Assembly: GCA_015501585.1 (NCBI GenBank)
Contig: JADNRY010000155.1
Span: 1-64,000, forward strand
Direction of reading: 5' to 3'
From: Rhodocollybia butyracea
Lineage: Eukaryota > Basidiomycota > Agaricomycetes > Agaricales > Omphalotaceae
DNA length: 64,000 nucleotides
Part shown: positions 40,910 to 53,069 of the stretch, in pieces
Layout: each line of letters starts with the position of its first letter
Numbering within the stretch: position 1 is the first letter of the stretch
The notes under the pieces: generated by a model
The model's input: the letters and a program-made list of their open reading frames with translations, nothing else
Database searches by the model: none
Told to the model about the DNA's origin: nothing
Translations under genes and position numbers: made by a program

Positions 40910-43896
40910 ATGCAGCATAGGTACGTGGTCATTGCTGATATACGATACTCAATCGCGCCTGCTGATTGTACTGTGTGGCGCAGGTGGGATACACCACCCT
41001 CAAATGGTCAAAACGGTGTCAGACATAACAAACTAGTATAACATTTCTTTGCGCGTAAAAGACAGTATGGTGAACGATCATCTTAGACCTCGAAAAAGGG
41101 GGCCTTATTACCAGTAGAGCTTCTGGACGATGTCCGACCAAACCCATTCAATGCTCCACCTGAACAAAATCTATATGGGAAGATACCACCTGAATCCGCA
41201 TTCAAATTCCTTCAGTTTCAACAAACAACACCCAAGTGTGATGAACGCCCAAGCACGAAACATACACGAGTCAAGGTTGAAGAAATCAATGAGAAGAAGA
41301 ACAGTGAAGACCAAGCCCAATCCCGACCAACATACCCATCCCCCTCACAGCATCGCTTTGGCCCTCGCAAGTCGGAACCTCTCATCGACAGTCTTCGGTC
41401 CATGTCTTTAAATGAACCGAATTCCCCAAGTTCAAGTCGTGATAAACGCAAAAGTCGCTATTCAGAGCCACTCACTGGCGGTGAGTTGAATGTTTACTTG
41501 ATTTTGTGTTTGAAATACTGAACTATATGTAGCCACCAAACCTGCGGCCAACAATAATCCGCCAATGCGAAACGTATTAAACGTGTTCAATGAACCTCGA
41601 TCCTTGAACTACTTAAATCTCAACACCTCAGTTGCATACTCCGAGTTCACGCTGAAACCTCATCAAGCTTACGCGAGGGAGTGGATGGCAAAACAGGAGC
41701 GGACGCATGGAATTGGGGGTTTAATTGCCGATGAGATGGGGTGAGTACGCTTGACGCGTTGACATAGTCTGAGTTCATCGATTCGCAGCCTTGGAAAGAC
41801 TTTCCAGGCAATTGTCCTCATCAAAGATGACAAAATAAAAGCGCAGGTGAAAGGCTTGTCCGTGGGCCCAACTCTGTAAGTGACCATGGCGTCTAATTTA
41901 TTGGTGATTAAGGCAGTTCTGTGCTTTTTTTCCTGCTAGGATCGTTGCACCGAAATCGGTCGTTTTCCAGTGGGAACTGGAAATAGCTCGGATGATCAAA
42001 CGTTCGGAGAGGCTGCGCTGCATTTTATATTACGGTAATCAGCGAAAATCAAAGATTCGTGAGTGTCAGATTTTTCTTATTTTTTCTGTACGCTAAGAAA
42101 TCCTACCTCAAGCTCTATCTGACAGTTTCTTGAGGAATGTGGACGTCGTAATCACAACTTATGGGATCCTAGTGAGCGAGTATCATGAAGGTAAGTCACG
42201 CACTCAGCTCAGCCGTTCAGAAATACATCCTGATTGTATCACTTTAGAAATCACACACCGCGGTGCTATTTTCTCAGTTAATTTCCGCCGAGTTATACTA
42301 GGTGATTATCTGTCGATGTCTATGCCAATTCAAAACTAACGTCTTCTGATTCTAGACGAAGCCGATATCATCAGAAATGCTACCACTGGATCAGCCAAAG
42401 CTTGCTTTGCTATTTCCCAGAACGCGCAGTATTGCTGGTGTTTGACTGGAACACCAATGTAAGTCAAAAGTTTGCGCCCAAATGTCCTCTCGAACTCGCC
42501 TGTTATTGATATCTTGTTGTCCAGACAGAACAAGATCAATGACTTATACTCTCTGTTTCGTTTTATTGAACGTGGTATGGGAGATTTTTCCAACAGCAGA
42601 TGGTTCACAGATAACATCCACAAGCCGCTGACAAAAGGCGCGAAAGGTTCTTATGCAACTCAAGCGCAAGATCTGCTGAAGGCAAGTCTACAAAACACTC
42701 ACCTGTATCACAACCTTAATCTGACATGAGTAGGTCCACCTTGGAGAAATCATGTTACGCCGTCGAAAATCTGATCGAGTCAATGGCGCCCCCATTCTCA
42801 CTCTTCCGGAGATGGTGGTGGAAATTTGGGATATTGAACTTTCGGAAAAAGAACGTGCCTTCTACGATTTGGTCGAACAAAGGATGCACCAAATCCTCGA
42901 TGCCGTACTTCAGGACGACATGGGGATCGAATTTTACAGCACTGTCTGGGTAATGCTCTTGCGGTTGCGGCAAGGTGAGGGCCAAGTATTTTTACTGTTT
43001 GCTTGCGAGTCATTTTTCTGACTATCTGCTAAATATAGCATGCCTACACCCATACCTGTTATTGTCGCAAAAAGTCAAAGATGCTGCCAAAGATGCTGGA
43101 GTTGAAGAGGACCCAAAGTTGAGCTTTCAGACAAAGACCGCGCCTACTGTCTTGATTTGGCAACATGTCTCGAGAGTACCCAAGCATCGACAAAAATCGA
43201 CGTTACGATGAACATCCTACGAGAGATCAAAGCCAGACCTGGAAATGAGAAAACGATAATTTTCTCCCAGTTCACGTCAATGTTGGACCTGCTTCACTTC
43301 TTCCTGCGAAACGAGGACATTGAATTTGTTCGACGTAGGTCACCTTCCATTCGAACTCTTATCCAAACTTTGCTGAGTTCTTTCCCTGGCTAGTCGACGG
43401 GAAAATGGACATGGCGAGGCGGAAGGACAGCTTGGATGCTCTGAGAAATGATCCCAGTGTCACAGTAATTTTAGTGTCGTTGCGCGCTGGGGGTACAGGT
43501 AAGAGCTGAACTCTCCACCGCAACATTTCGTCTGAGCCTTTGCTAAATTGCTATGCAGGACTAAATCTTACCGAAGCGAACAATGTCATCATGTTCGACT
43601 TGTGGTGGAACCCAGCTGTTGAAGAACAGGCCTTTGGTCGTGCCCATCGTATGGGACAGAAAAAGACAGTCCATATCTACAAGCTGGTTACGCTCAACAC
43701 TGTTGAAAGACGGATCCTGGAGGTACAGTCACGCTTAGCTAGTCTATAGAATTTGCCACTCATTGCATTGCCATAGCTTCAAAATCAGAAGAGAAAACTT
43801 GCGAACGACACACTAGATAGGAACGAGATTGAAAACATGAAGAAATTGTCGAGGGACCAGGCCTTGAATTTGTTGAACTATCATCGACGGATATAA
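40910..43896 (+). CDS. SNF2-family DNA-dependent ATPase (Rad5/Rad16/Uls1-like group)
   Basis: Chromatin or repair translocase. The start MQHRWDTPPSNGQNGVRHNK spans the first exons; a disordered acidic-basic region to about 41480 follows. The helicase motifs are LKPHQAYAREWMAKQ, motif I DEMGLGKTFQAIVLI (split by an intron), IVAPKSVVFQWELEI, VDVVITTYGILVSE, motif II DEAD (in DEADIIRNAT), CLTGTPIQNKINDLYSLFRF, then the C-terminal lobe KTIIFSQFTSMLDL, VILVSLRAGGTGLNLTEANN, MFDLWWNPAVEEQAFGRAHR, MGQKKTVHIYKLVTLNTVE. About a dozen introns. Between the lobes, where relatives often carry a RING finger, I see only a short segment with few Cys. A one-base loss near 43139 (ACCG for ACCCG) breaks frame before RAYCLDLATCLES. 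It ends NYHRRI. Confidence 0.88.
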
Positions 43897-44061
43897 CAAA
43901 TTGATTATCGTGTTCTAGGATATATATGAATGACACAGCATGGCGAGAGTGCTACAAAAGTCCCAAACGAATATTATTGAATAACATCTGATAGTAAACT
44001 GAAGGCGAAACGACACAAATAGATGTTAGATGCTCTCGAAGCCCTAGCCTCGATTTTTGAC

Positions 44062-46271
44062 TCAGTGAGAGTGATATGACATTGATTCCCGGTCCGAACT
44101 CATCAAACGGGCGTACTCAAGGAAGAGGCTACACATATCAATTAGAACGGGGTCGGATCAATGGTCATGAGCACGAAAGGACTAACCGGAAGTTATACGC
44201 AACAATGTCTTCTTCGCGCCAGTATTTTAAGCTCCAGTCTCTACCCTGGGCACCAATCTTCTTCGAAAGATCATCATGACCATGATCACCGTTGAGGTCG
44301 CCTCGGAAAAAGGCGAAAGAGTCCCAGAGGTCGGAAAGGTCCATTTGAACGGGAACATAGTGAACCCATGGTTGAAGCCGATCAGTGAACCTGGGGCAGA
44401 CTATGAGCGTGATGTTACGACCTGAAACGAGGAACATACCATTCAGGATAAACAGTCGCCTTGAAGATACACGATGAAGTGGTAATCAACCTCTTGAATC
44501 TGCTCGACCAAGCGTTCCCATCCATGTCGAGGGTATACTTGTAGTTACCCGCCTCCTCGACGGACACCTTTTTCTTCCACTCAAACATATCCGCTAGCGC
44601 ATCACACGTTCCGTCTTCTTTTTCACAAGCGATAGGCTCGCCAGCAAATCCGATGTCAAGTGTTGCAGGCGCCCATCGTGTTTTGTGTACTACAGTTCCC
44701 TCGCCGACGCGTTCGCCCCTCTTGGCTCCGAGACCAAGAATCCTCAATGTTGACGACCACCCAAGCTGCGCCCACCTCATCATATTGATCCTGTGCGTTA
44801 AATCCCATTGGTAAAAATTCGCATGATAGACACCGGTATTTGCGCCACGCCAGTGTAGACGCTCGTCAGTCCTAGCGTCCCACTCAGGATTGTAAACGTC
44901 TTCTATCCAGTTCATAGGTATCGCAGCGGTGATGTCCATATGTAGCGGCGAGGGGCTCAAGCTGATGAGAGGTATAAGATAATTGGGACCCGCTGGACCT
45001 TCGTTGTGTGCGACATATTGACCGTGACGCCTGAGTAGATGTGGGTGTTGACACGGATCCATGGCAGCAACGTGGTCGTGGATGAATGTGCGTTGATTAA
45101 TAGGGGCCATGGGGTCTGCACTAGGCCGGAGGTTGTCGGGGTAAGGGGCACTGAAGTCTATGGGTGCTGTCAAAGCAGGGGATTGGGGATCGCAGGAAGA
45201 ACGCCAGCCACGTGTAAAAGTACGAGAGTTCGACAACGGAAAAGCTAGCGAAAGACGACCGGTTAAAATCCGGTTCGATTGAATGGGAGGAGTACTCACT
45301 AGTTCCTTTCTTCGCATGTTCAACGCCCTCGTTCCATATTTCCCAATTTTTAGGGACAACAGGATTGTCATAAGCGCTGAACATGACGCGGAATGGGGGA
45401 ATATATTGGTCAACGTCGAATTTTTTGAGCATCGCGATGATGTTGTTTCCGGTTTCGACCAACTCCGCGACCGGCATGGAAGTATCACTAGTATTCAAAA
45501 CGGTGATAGGATCGTGGATGTCGAGCTTTCCGATGGTATATATGTCTTTCTCCAATTCGAACCTGAGTTGAAACGCTTGAAGATCAACAGTTTGAAGGTC
45601 TTGAGGATCGACACCCCAGAATCCTTCGAGGTCTCTGTGAATTTGGTCGTACTCGTCAGGAAGCTGGACGTTGTGCTCTTGAACGAATTGCCACCTTCGA
45701 GTCAACGACATCAGATAAGGAACCAGAAAAGCTTGCTCAGAGCTTACCACTTGTCGAACCCTTTGGGTGGTTCTCGACCATACCGTCTCTGATACTCGAT
45801 AACAGCTTCGTGTAGGTTTCGGCTGGCCTTCTGCAACTTGACCTGCCATGCAGCTTCATTCCTCTCGATCAAATCGTAGATCGGATGCTGTCCTTTGGGA
45901 TTTACTGCAAGCAGACCGTTCGGTTGATACCGATGGTCTAGAATAGGGAGACTTTCTGTTGCTTCGGCTTTGAAGAAGACTTCGGGTTCCTCCTCCAGCT
46001 CCTCCCAGTTCAAGTGGACCTGCTGGCCGACATAGTGAGCTGGCTGTTGGACCACAGTTTCTTTCGGATATTGGGTCCGTACGATGGTAACGGGAGCTGC
46101 TAGGGGCTCGATGAAAGTTTTGAAGGCGATGTTAGTTGTGTCGTTTGCAGAGAGTATATTTCGAAGATGGCTTCGGAATAGAACTACAAGGCAGAGAGCT
46201 GAGATAAGGACGAATCGACGACGAGGAGACCGTCGTGAGAGGCTCAAGACGTTAATATTGCGAAGTGTCAT
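44062..46271 (-). CDS. GT90 (CAP10-type) glycosyltransferase
   Basis: Type II membrane protein: basic N-terminus, then one transmembrane helix (FVLISALCLVVLF, about residues 20-35) that would place the catalytic part in the Golgi lumen. A stem region follows, then KGFDKWWQFVQEHNVQLPDE, which is typical of fungal GT90 proteins, and the CAP10 region with LHWRGANTGVYH, KYTLDMDGNAWSSRFKRLI and the C-terminal VHYVPVQMDLSDLWD and YWREEDIVAYNFR. The last exon (to a stop at 44062) gives LFLEYARLMSSDRESMS. In Cryptococcus, CAP10-family enzymes include xylosyltransferases for capsule or glycolipids; the acceptor here is unknown. Frame intact across all introns. It converges on the SNF2 gene, leaving 165 bp between. 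Confidence 0.92.
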
Positions 46272-47085
46272 AGTCAGGGAGAGGAAGAGAGGAGAAGTGA
46301 GTAGAGAGGGGCAAGCTTGCTTGCTTAAATATGTAAGTTAGGGGATGTCGATCTCACTTCTTTTTTCCGATGCAAAACAAGTTTGAGCTTCGACGTGCTT
46401 GATCACAGACGAGCCAATCGAGGCGTCGATATTGGCCGGAAACGAAGGAAGTAAAATCGCATTCCAAGGATTGAACAAACGAGTATGCGGTCGAACATCG
46501 CTGCCGCCTTGCATCCTTCGTCGAATCGAGTTGAGGAGCATTCGAGCATGTGATAGCCCCATCTACTTGATAACCTTCAGTTATAAGCCAACGACTTTTA
46601 TTCTTCGAAGTGACTACAAGACGGCTAGCAGGGCTATAACCTTCTAGAAAGAAAATTGTTTCAAGTCTTGAGATCGGATATTGTTCGATTCCATCTATTG
46701 AGTCGGAAGGTAAGCATAGAGGAATAGAGAACACGAAATCCTGAAGAGGACTATATAGTTTCGATGTGGCCGGAAAGTCGCGCGTGAGCGCTTAATGTTA
46801 ACCGCAGCGGTTCCTAATTGGGACCGTGCCGTGCACAGTCAATGCCACATCATAACCGAAATACAGAAACAAAAATCTAGCACAACAGATGCAGTATGGT
46901 GGAATACGCGTTGGTACATCTGTAAGACTGCAAACGATTGTCCGCCAAAACTCAACACCCTCTCCGTCCCAATTCTGACTCCAGTCCTCCATTGAAAAAA
47001 GAACATAAAACGTCCCTTGCTTGATACGAGAACCATCAACACAGCTACCTCAAACGAGATCAGCAAACTTCATCCAAAGGTAAGC
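46272..47085. other. no recognisable gene
   Basis: GT90 promoter region and sequence up to the right U2 unit. Open frames on both strands lack any family resemblance. Confidence 0.45.
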
Positions 47086-47199
47086 CAAGAAGAAAAATTG
47101 AAACCAATCCGTCTTTTTGCATCTTTGCTTTCATTCGCTCCATTGTCAAATGACACTAGAGCCAAAATGCAAGCAAAAAAAGAAAAAGAGAGGATCCCC

Positions 47200-47386
47200 T
47201 GACGACACAAGCCAGTACTGCAATAGCAAGGTCATCGCATCCCCGTGTTGCAAGCAGAGCACGAAGAACAGGGGCGGCAAAAATTAGATAACCAAATACG
47301 GAGGGCGGTGCCCTCGTAATAGTGGTTAAACTATTAAGAACAGATACTACACTTGATCTAAGCCAAAAGGCCAGAGTGGTAAAGAT
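47200..47386 (-). ncRNA. U2: U2 small nuclear RNA, right copy
   Basis: Same RNA as at 31933-32120, on the opposite strand. I find one difference in the RNA body: C in the left copy (32080) is T here. It falls in the GACG/CGUC base of stem-loop IV and turns a C-G pair into a U-G pair, so the fold is kept. The branch-recognition GUAGUA and the Sm site are unchanged. Both copies look able to make functional U2. Confidence 0.95.
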
Positions 47387-47405
47387 TCAATAATTCGACT
47401 CGAGC

Positions 47406-47444
47406 TTTTTATATTTTCCAAGATGCGCACGGACCAGCTTAGGG
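47406..47444 (-). promoter_or_regulatory. U2 promoter, right copy
   Basis: TATA box (reverse complement of tttttata, 47406-47413) and the conserved 19-nt upstream block (47426-47444), at the same distances from the RNA start as in the left copy. Confidence 0.75.
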
Positions 47445-47452
47445 CAGGTGCA

Positions 47453-47778
47453 GGAGGAGGACCGTGACAATGGTTGACTCGATCATTTGATCTGGGAAAG
47501 CGCAGGAAAGCGCACTGACCACCACGTTAAGGGCAAGTCGAGCTATGCACTTACGGCTGTGGATCGTAAGAGACGGAGGAGGGGGAAGAGGATGGGCGCA
47601 CACGTTGGATTGTTCTGGATTGTTGTGCTTCCAACTCATGCATAGCCACGCACGACCCTCGCTATATCGCGCCGTCTCACAAATGTTGTGGAGGAACCTT
47701 TCTATCTATCGACTTGTCTATCGATCTATTTGTCTCCTGATATCTAAAACTATGAAGTAGTAGCTATTTACCTATGGC
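47453..47778. other. no recognisable gene
   Basis: Between the U2 unit and the 3' end of the right GT1 gene. The 83-bp duplication that precedes the left U2 gene is absent here. Confidence 0.5.
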
Positions 47779-49688
47779 TCAGTCCACAAATTTTTTGAGA
47801 AATTCATTGAGGTCTACTCGGCTTTCTTTTCCTTCATCCCAGCTTCTTCCCATCTCATTGCTCAATTTCTCGAAGTTTGCCCTTACAGCCCTGCCCTCTT
47901 CACCCTTGATTTTCACTAGCAGTTGCTCTACTTCAGCTTTAACCGCTTCGACCGTGAACGTAGGCTTGTAGTCCGTATTCTCGAAACGCAACAAAGGCTT
48001 CGTGCCATTTTCCCCCGAGCGCACCTCGATCAGTTCAAAAGCTGCTTTGTGCATGATGCCAAGAACAGCAGCATTTATGGGCTGGTCGGCACCCATCGGC
48101 CAGAAGATCCTAAGGTATGGTTTAAGTGGTGATTAAAACAGTAGGACAACACCACTCACAGTGGGACCTTATGTTCGAAGGATTCCTGGATAGAATTCCA
48201 CCCTCCATGAGTGACGAAGAAACCTGTTACCTCGTGTTGTAGAATAGTTTCCTGGGGACTCCACGGGCTCGCAAGACCGATTCCGCTCTCCTTGATCGAA
48301 GCAAAAAATTCGGCGGGAAGATTAGCCAAAGGAGATGCATGGGAGAAGATGAATGGTGTCTGATTGGCAATGAGGGTTTCAATTAGAGCCACCAACTTTG
48401 GCTGTTCAGGCGGCCAGAAAAAGGTGCCGAACGATATCTAGGTCGCGGCAGTCAGTTGAATTGAACCAGATTCAATCAAGGAGAACTCACGTATATCAGT
48501 GACTTGGAACCAAATTTCTCTTTCATAGCGTCTAAAAACTGTAACACTTCTCCGTCAGCTTCCGAGCGGCGCTTGGCTTCGGTAACGAAAGCGGGGCCAG
48601 TGCGTAGAAGGCTTTTCCATTCCCCGTCACCCATGTCCTTGCAGCATCCGCTGCCTCCTTCTCGTACACTGAATTGGTCACCGAAATTACACCATCGGCT
48701 ACACGCATGTATATTTGACCGAGCTGTTCGAACGCGGTTTCGGGTAACAAGTTCTTTAGATACGATAAATGATCAGACTCTGGCGTATGGACAAAACAAT
48801 TCGACGTACAATTTGGGGATTAAATTCGTGATTATACATGGGTGGTGAACCAGGAACTTCAGACTTTACGTAGTCGGGGGAAGCAAACTAGATTAAGACA
48901 AGAATCAGCAACGTACTTCTGGCGTTCAGAATGGGGTCGAACATACCGCCGCGTGGGGGCTGGTTTCGTTTGCTCACTCGGAGGTGCTAGAGCCCGGGCT
49001 CTCGCCGCTGCCAACCCAGCCTCAGTTTCTAGCATTGGATCGGATATTCCTCCGAGTGACGCAGGCCCGAAAATCTTGAGCAGAGGTACACAAGGACCAG
49101 TAACCCAAGCGATAATCGGAATCTTTGTGGTGCGGATGCACTCGAAAGCATATGGCGCAAAAGGCTGCCAGTGAAGTCAACATAAATCGATGCGATATAT
49201 AGTAGAGGGGGCACGAACATCCACAAGAGCAACTGTAGGTGGTGGGAGTCCGGAGAATACCTTGCCTGAGGATTTGCACACGATAAGCTCAGAATTGCAA
49301 AGAGCGGTGAAGGCAGGAGCAAATTCCTGGAGAGGTGCAAACGGGTTTACTTCTGATCCCGCTACATCGATGACACTAAAAAATCTGATGTGAGCCCATT
49401 AATCATCCACCTGCGATTTGTGAGCGCACTTGAAACGAGGAGAAAACTGCTCGTATTCCTCCGTCGATAACTTGGACTTGAGTTCATTCACCAATTTGGG
49501 ATAGACGAGCCCAGTTGTAATGATGGTTATCATTACATCTGGACGCGATCTCGCAATGATGACACCCAAAGCAACCAGGGGCTTATGGTGGCCTAATTTC
49601 ATCAAGTTAGCCTGGTAGAGATGTTCAAGGACGGTACCATACCCCAAGCAGGAATGCAGTGAGCAAGGATGTTTTTGGTGGGAGTCAT
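47779..49688 (-). CDS. GT1 family UDP-glycosyltransferase, right copy, two apparent frameshifts
   Basis: Inverted paralogue of 24217-26167 with the same eight-exon plan. It starts MTPTKNILAHCIPAWGHHKP and keeps SPWSPQETILQHEVTGFF, THGGWNSIQESFEH and IFWPMGADQPINAAVLG, ending NEFLKKFVD. Two single-base losses against the left copy: a G/C run at 48955-48959 is five long where the frame needs six (exon end PAPHAA), and TT at 48573-48574 where the left copy implies three (PKPKRRSEADGEV). With these corrected all exons join in frame. Either the copy is dying or these are base-calling errors like others in this window. The coding changes against the left copy are mostly conservative, which favours a gene under selection. 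Confidence 0.85.
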
Positions 49689-50659
49689 AGTAAGATGGGG
49701 ACATTATCGATATATCCCTTGGTTTATATCTTCAACCAACTCAACAAGGCGGTAAAGGATTTGTGATAACGATTTTCCGTACCCTGAAACACTCCTGAAA
49801 CCTATTGGTTTTGTTGAGTTTCAATACTTTACGCGCTCGTAATCGATTCAATCGACTGAACAGATCCAGTACGCAACACGTTGACTCCTCGGCAACTTCA
49901 GTCATACGTGCTGAGTACTGGACTGATCTGATTCGCGACAAGCAACAGATTATAGACCTCTATTTTGCCATTTTTGCCTGACGTTCACACCAGCCGCCGT
50001 AGGTGAAGCTTTTATAAGTAGATTGCACCAAGGATTTGTCAAAACCTCCAAAGGGCAAAGCCTCCGTCAGTAGTCCAGCAGTATATCGTGCGCAGTGAAG
50101 TCCGAAGATCCCAGGCGACTTTTCGGAACCTTCTGGCGAGTTCGCATCGAAGTATAATAGGCAAAGTGATTCGCATCGAATTGATATGGACTATAGTTTA
50201 GTCTTAGAGGACTTGAAGCAAATATAGAGCAAGGATTTGATGTCTGGCTTTTACGATTGGCGGGGTTTCTAATCGGGGCAGAGGAGTATGCCCACTCAAA
50301 ACCCAGAACCAAGCGGGGGCAAGTCTCGGGCGGTGTTAGAGCGAGAAGAGTCGGGTCGGCCAAGGCCCAAGTGAGGTTTCAAGCGCAGTGCACAGCCAAC
50401 CAAGCCAACCACTGTTTCTTTGAGCGCACAGGTTGTCCAGAACATCTGCTTTGTATCTCGGCGACTTTCTGGACCGAAAATCAAGAGACTAGTGACAAGC
50501 CAGGCTGGTCGAGATTTGGTCAAGTGTTTAAGCGCCCACCGTTTATCACATGCATATATATTTGTTCGTGACTCGCGACTTAAACTTTTCCACTGATCTA
50601 CACTCTCCTTATAACACTCTCACTTGTGCTGTCCAACTCCAGTGACTTCACTCAACGCC
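49689..50659. other. divergent intergenic region
   Basis: Upstream of both the right GT1 gene and the PDK gene. No gene, RNA or repeat recognised. Confidence 0.5.
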
Positions 50660-52626
50660 ATGTCTCATGGTTTCAGGATAACCTCTGCGTTATGGGACAA
50701 GATTCACCATTTTGCAAGCTTTCCTCAAACAGGAGGTCAGTTATTTTACTCCACTATCGTCTCAATGACTCATGTTTCCCAGTCTCCCTTCAGCAAATGG
50801 TGTTGTTTGGCCAAAATCCAAGTCAAGGAACTCTGTTGAAAGCCAGTCAATTCTTGAGTGGTTAGTCAGGAAGCAGTTTACAAGATCCGGACTCATATTC
50901 CATGATTGTAGAGGAGCTACCTGTCCGTTTAGCACATCGAGTCAAGGAACTAGATGAACTTCCACACAATCTCTCTAACATGCCCTCAATCATCAAGGTG
51001 AAGAACTGGTATGCACACAGCTTCGAGGTACATTTGTCTTGTCTTCGTTCATCGACTTCTGTAGCTAAATTGACACAGGAACTCATTAAATTCCCTCCGC
51101 TCCCCGCACTGTCTCCAGACATTCGTCGATCGTTGTTTTCTTCTCCACCTGCAGCAAACTCAAACGTTGGACACCAACTTCCTTCATCGACACCAAATCC
51201 ATCTCTGGAGCACATGCTCCTCGTAGATGATGTAGCCAATCAAAACTTTCCGACCTCTCTTGACGGTTCGGGATCGTCAGGTTCGTTGTCATCCTCAGGA
51301 AGCATGGGATTCTACGGTGGTGCGAACGGGTCAAATGGTGGCTGGGGCACTGGTAATGGAAATGGAAACGGTAATGGAAACGGTAATGGAAACGGTAATG
51401 GCAACGGTAGTTCTGTCGAAGGATTTAACAAGCTGAAGCTTAGAGTACCAATGGAGAGAAGGTTAATACCTCTCTATCTCGTGTTTTTATCTGTGCTAAC
51501 TATGGAGCCAGATATTATGCAGCCCCGCTAGCTTCAACAATAGAATGGCCGCCTGAAATACGCGAGTATAATAAACGATTCACGAAAATGCTCGAGATTA
51601 TCAAGACAAGGCACGATCCCACTGTCACTACGGTCGCCCAGGGTGTACTGGAATGGAAACAATCACAGCGTGCCCGCCATATTGGTCTCGATATGCAGCA
51701 ATGGTTGGATAGGTTCTATCTCAGTCGAATCGGTATTCGATTCCTAATAGGGCAACGTTAGTGATCCCATTTGCTCGCTGCCTGTCTGACATTCCGTAGA
51801 CATTGCGCTAAACACACAAGAATCCCATTCTGACTATGTTGGAATCATCTGCACGAATGCGGTAAGCCCCTTGCTGCACGAGTCTCCTAAACGTTTACCC
51901 ATGCATATATTAGAATGTCCACGACATCATCGAAGAAGCCATTGAAAACGCCAGATTTGTATGCGAAGAACATTACGCCCTCTTTTCTTCTCCACCTGTC
52001 CAGCTTATATGTCCCAAAAACCTCACGTTCCCTTACGTCCCTGGTCATCTGTCCCATATCATCTTTGAGCTATTAAAGAACAGTCTGCGAGCAGTTGTGG
52101 AGCGACATGGTGTTGGCAGTGAAGGTAACTTTCCCCCGATCAAGGTAGGCTTTTCTTGGCTTGCTGTCAAATGTCCTCGTTGACGATTTGGTTCGGCGTT
52201 GTTTTCATAGGTCATTGTCGTCGAAGGGAAAGAAGATATCACGATCAAGATATCCGATGAGGGTGGTGGTATAGCGCGTTCCGCAATGGGCTATATCTGG
52301 ACATATATGTATACGACAATGAAGCTGGGTCCTGGGGAAGGTCTCAACGAGGACTTTCGGGCTACCGATTTTAAGGCGCCGATGGCTGGGTTTGGATATG
52401 GGCTCCCGCTCAGTCGACTGGTGTGTTTTTTTTTTTTGGCTTCAACCCATAAATAATCCCCCTTTTCTTTTCTTTGCGCCCTCGGATTTTCTTACTTATG
52501 TCATTTATTTCACAGTACGCACGTTACTTTGGAGGTGACTTACGTTTGATTTCCATGGACGGATTTGGGACAGACGTGTATATCCATCTGAACCGGTTGA
52601 GCAGTAGCCGTGAGCCTTTACCATAG
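50660..52626 (+). CDS. mitochondrial pyruvate (or branched-chain) dehydrogenase kinase
   Basis: GHKL-type protein kinase that phosphorylates and shuts down the E1 subunit of a mitochondrial dehydrogenase complex. Starts [20 protein letters not shown]. The N-terminal four-helix domain follows ([57 protein letters not shown]), then a low-complexity insert of about 100 residues, then [39 protein letters not shown]. The ATP site comprises the N-box [20 protein letters not shown]1 ISDEGGGI and G2 [19 protein letters not shown]. About seven introns, frames intact. The insert contains a Gly-Asn run encoded by a 12-bp minisatellite. I cannot tell PDK from BCKDK with certainty. Confidence 0.92.
51351..51408. 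repeat. 12-bp coding minisatellite (Gly-Asn run)
   Basis: About five copies of ggtaatggaaac inside the kinase coding sequence, giving alternating Gly and Asn. In-frame unit length means copy-number changes would alter only the length of a disordered loop. Confidence 0.9.
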
Positions 52627-53069
52627 ACACAGTGGATGTGTCGCGGTTACTCTGTGCTTCTTATGGTGCCGGCAGTCAGCTTCAGCTTGGCGATCGAGGC
52701 AATTGTGTTTATCGGGCTAGGATATCGAAACCTAATGGCCCAGAGAAGGGGCCTTGCAGCGTTCGGTCATTGTGACCTCACTAGATTTGAGGACGACGTT
52801 CCTATTGCATGCCCTAGTGTACTACGTATGTATATTAATGAAAACACCGGGAACTACTTCCCTCTAGATGTTTCGTCTGGAAACTTAGGCCTCAAGAGGA
52901 CGTCAGGAGTCAAAAGACATTCAAATAACCTTGCACTATTGGGCAAAGGGAAGCTATAGATACGTACCGTAGATACAACGACAGTAATAAACAAGTAATA
53001 AGTTAGAAAATAGAAGTCTACAACCAGGTCGCACAAACAATGTTTACTGTAATGGCACACGAAAACAGC
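52627..53069. other. intergenic, convergent gene ends
   Basis: Between the 3' ends of the PDK and sirtuin genes; no separate gene recognised. A 107-codon frame at 52636-52959 starts within the PDK 3' UTR and has no known motif. Confidence 0.5.

Larger units (their letters stand above)
47086..47452. repeat. inverted repeat arm, right (U2 unit)
   Basis: Reverse-complement partner of 31871-32212; it contains the right U2 gene, its promoter and about 110 bp of conserved 3' flank. Confidence 0.9.

Noticed and set aside
44165..44437. Independent gene downstream of the GT90 gene
   Set aside because: It is the C-terminal exon of GT90 joined by standard introns.
47779..49688. Right GT1 copy called a pseudogene
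   Set aside because: Both breaks are one-base losses like those in essential genes of the window; splice sites and motifs are intact, so it is kept as a gene with a warning.
51351..51408. CRISPR-like array
   Set aside because: Short in-frame minisatellite without spacers inside a eukaryotic gene.
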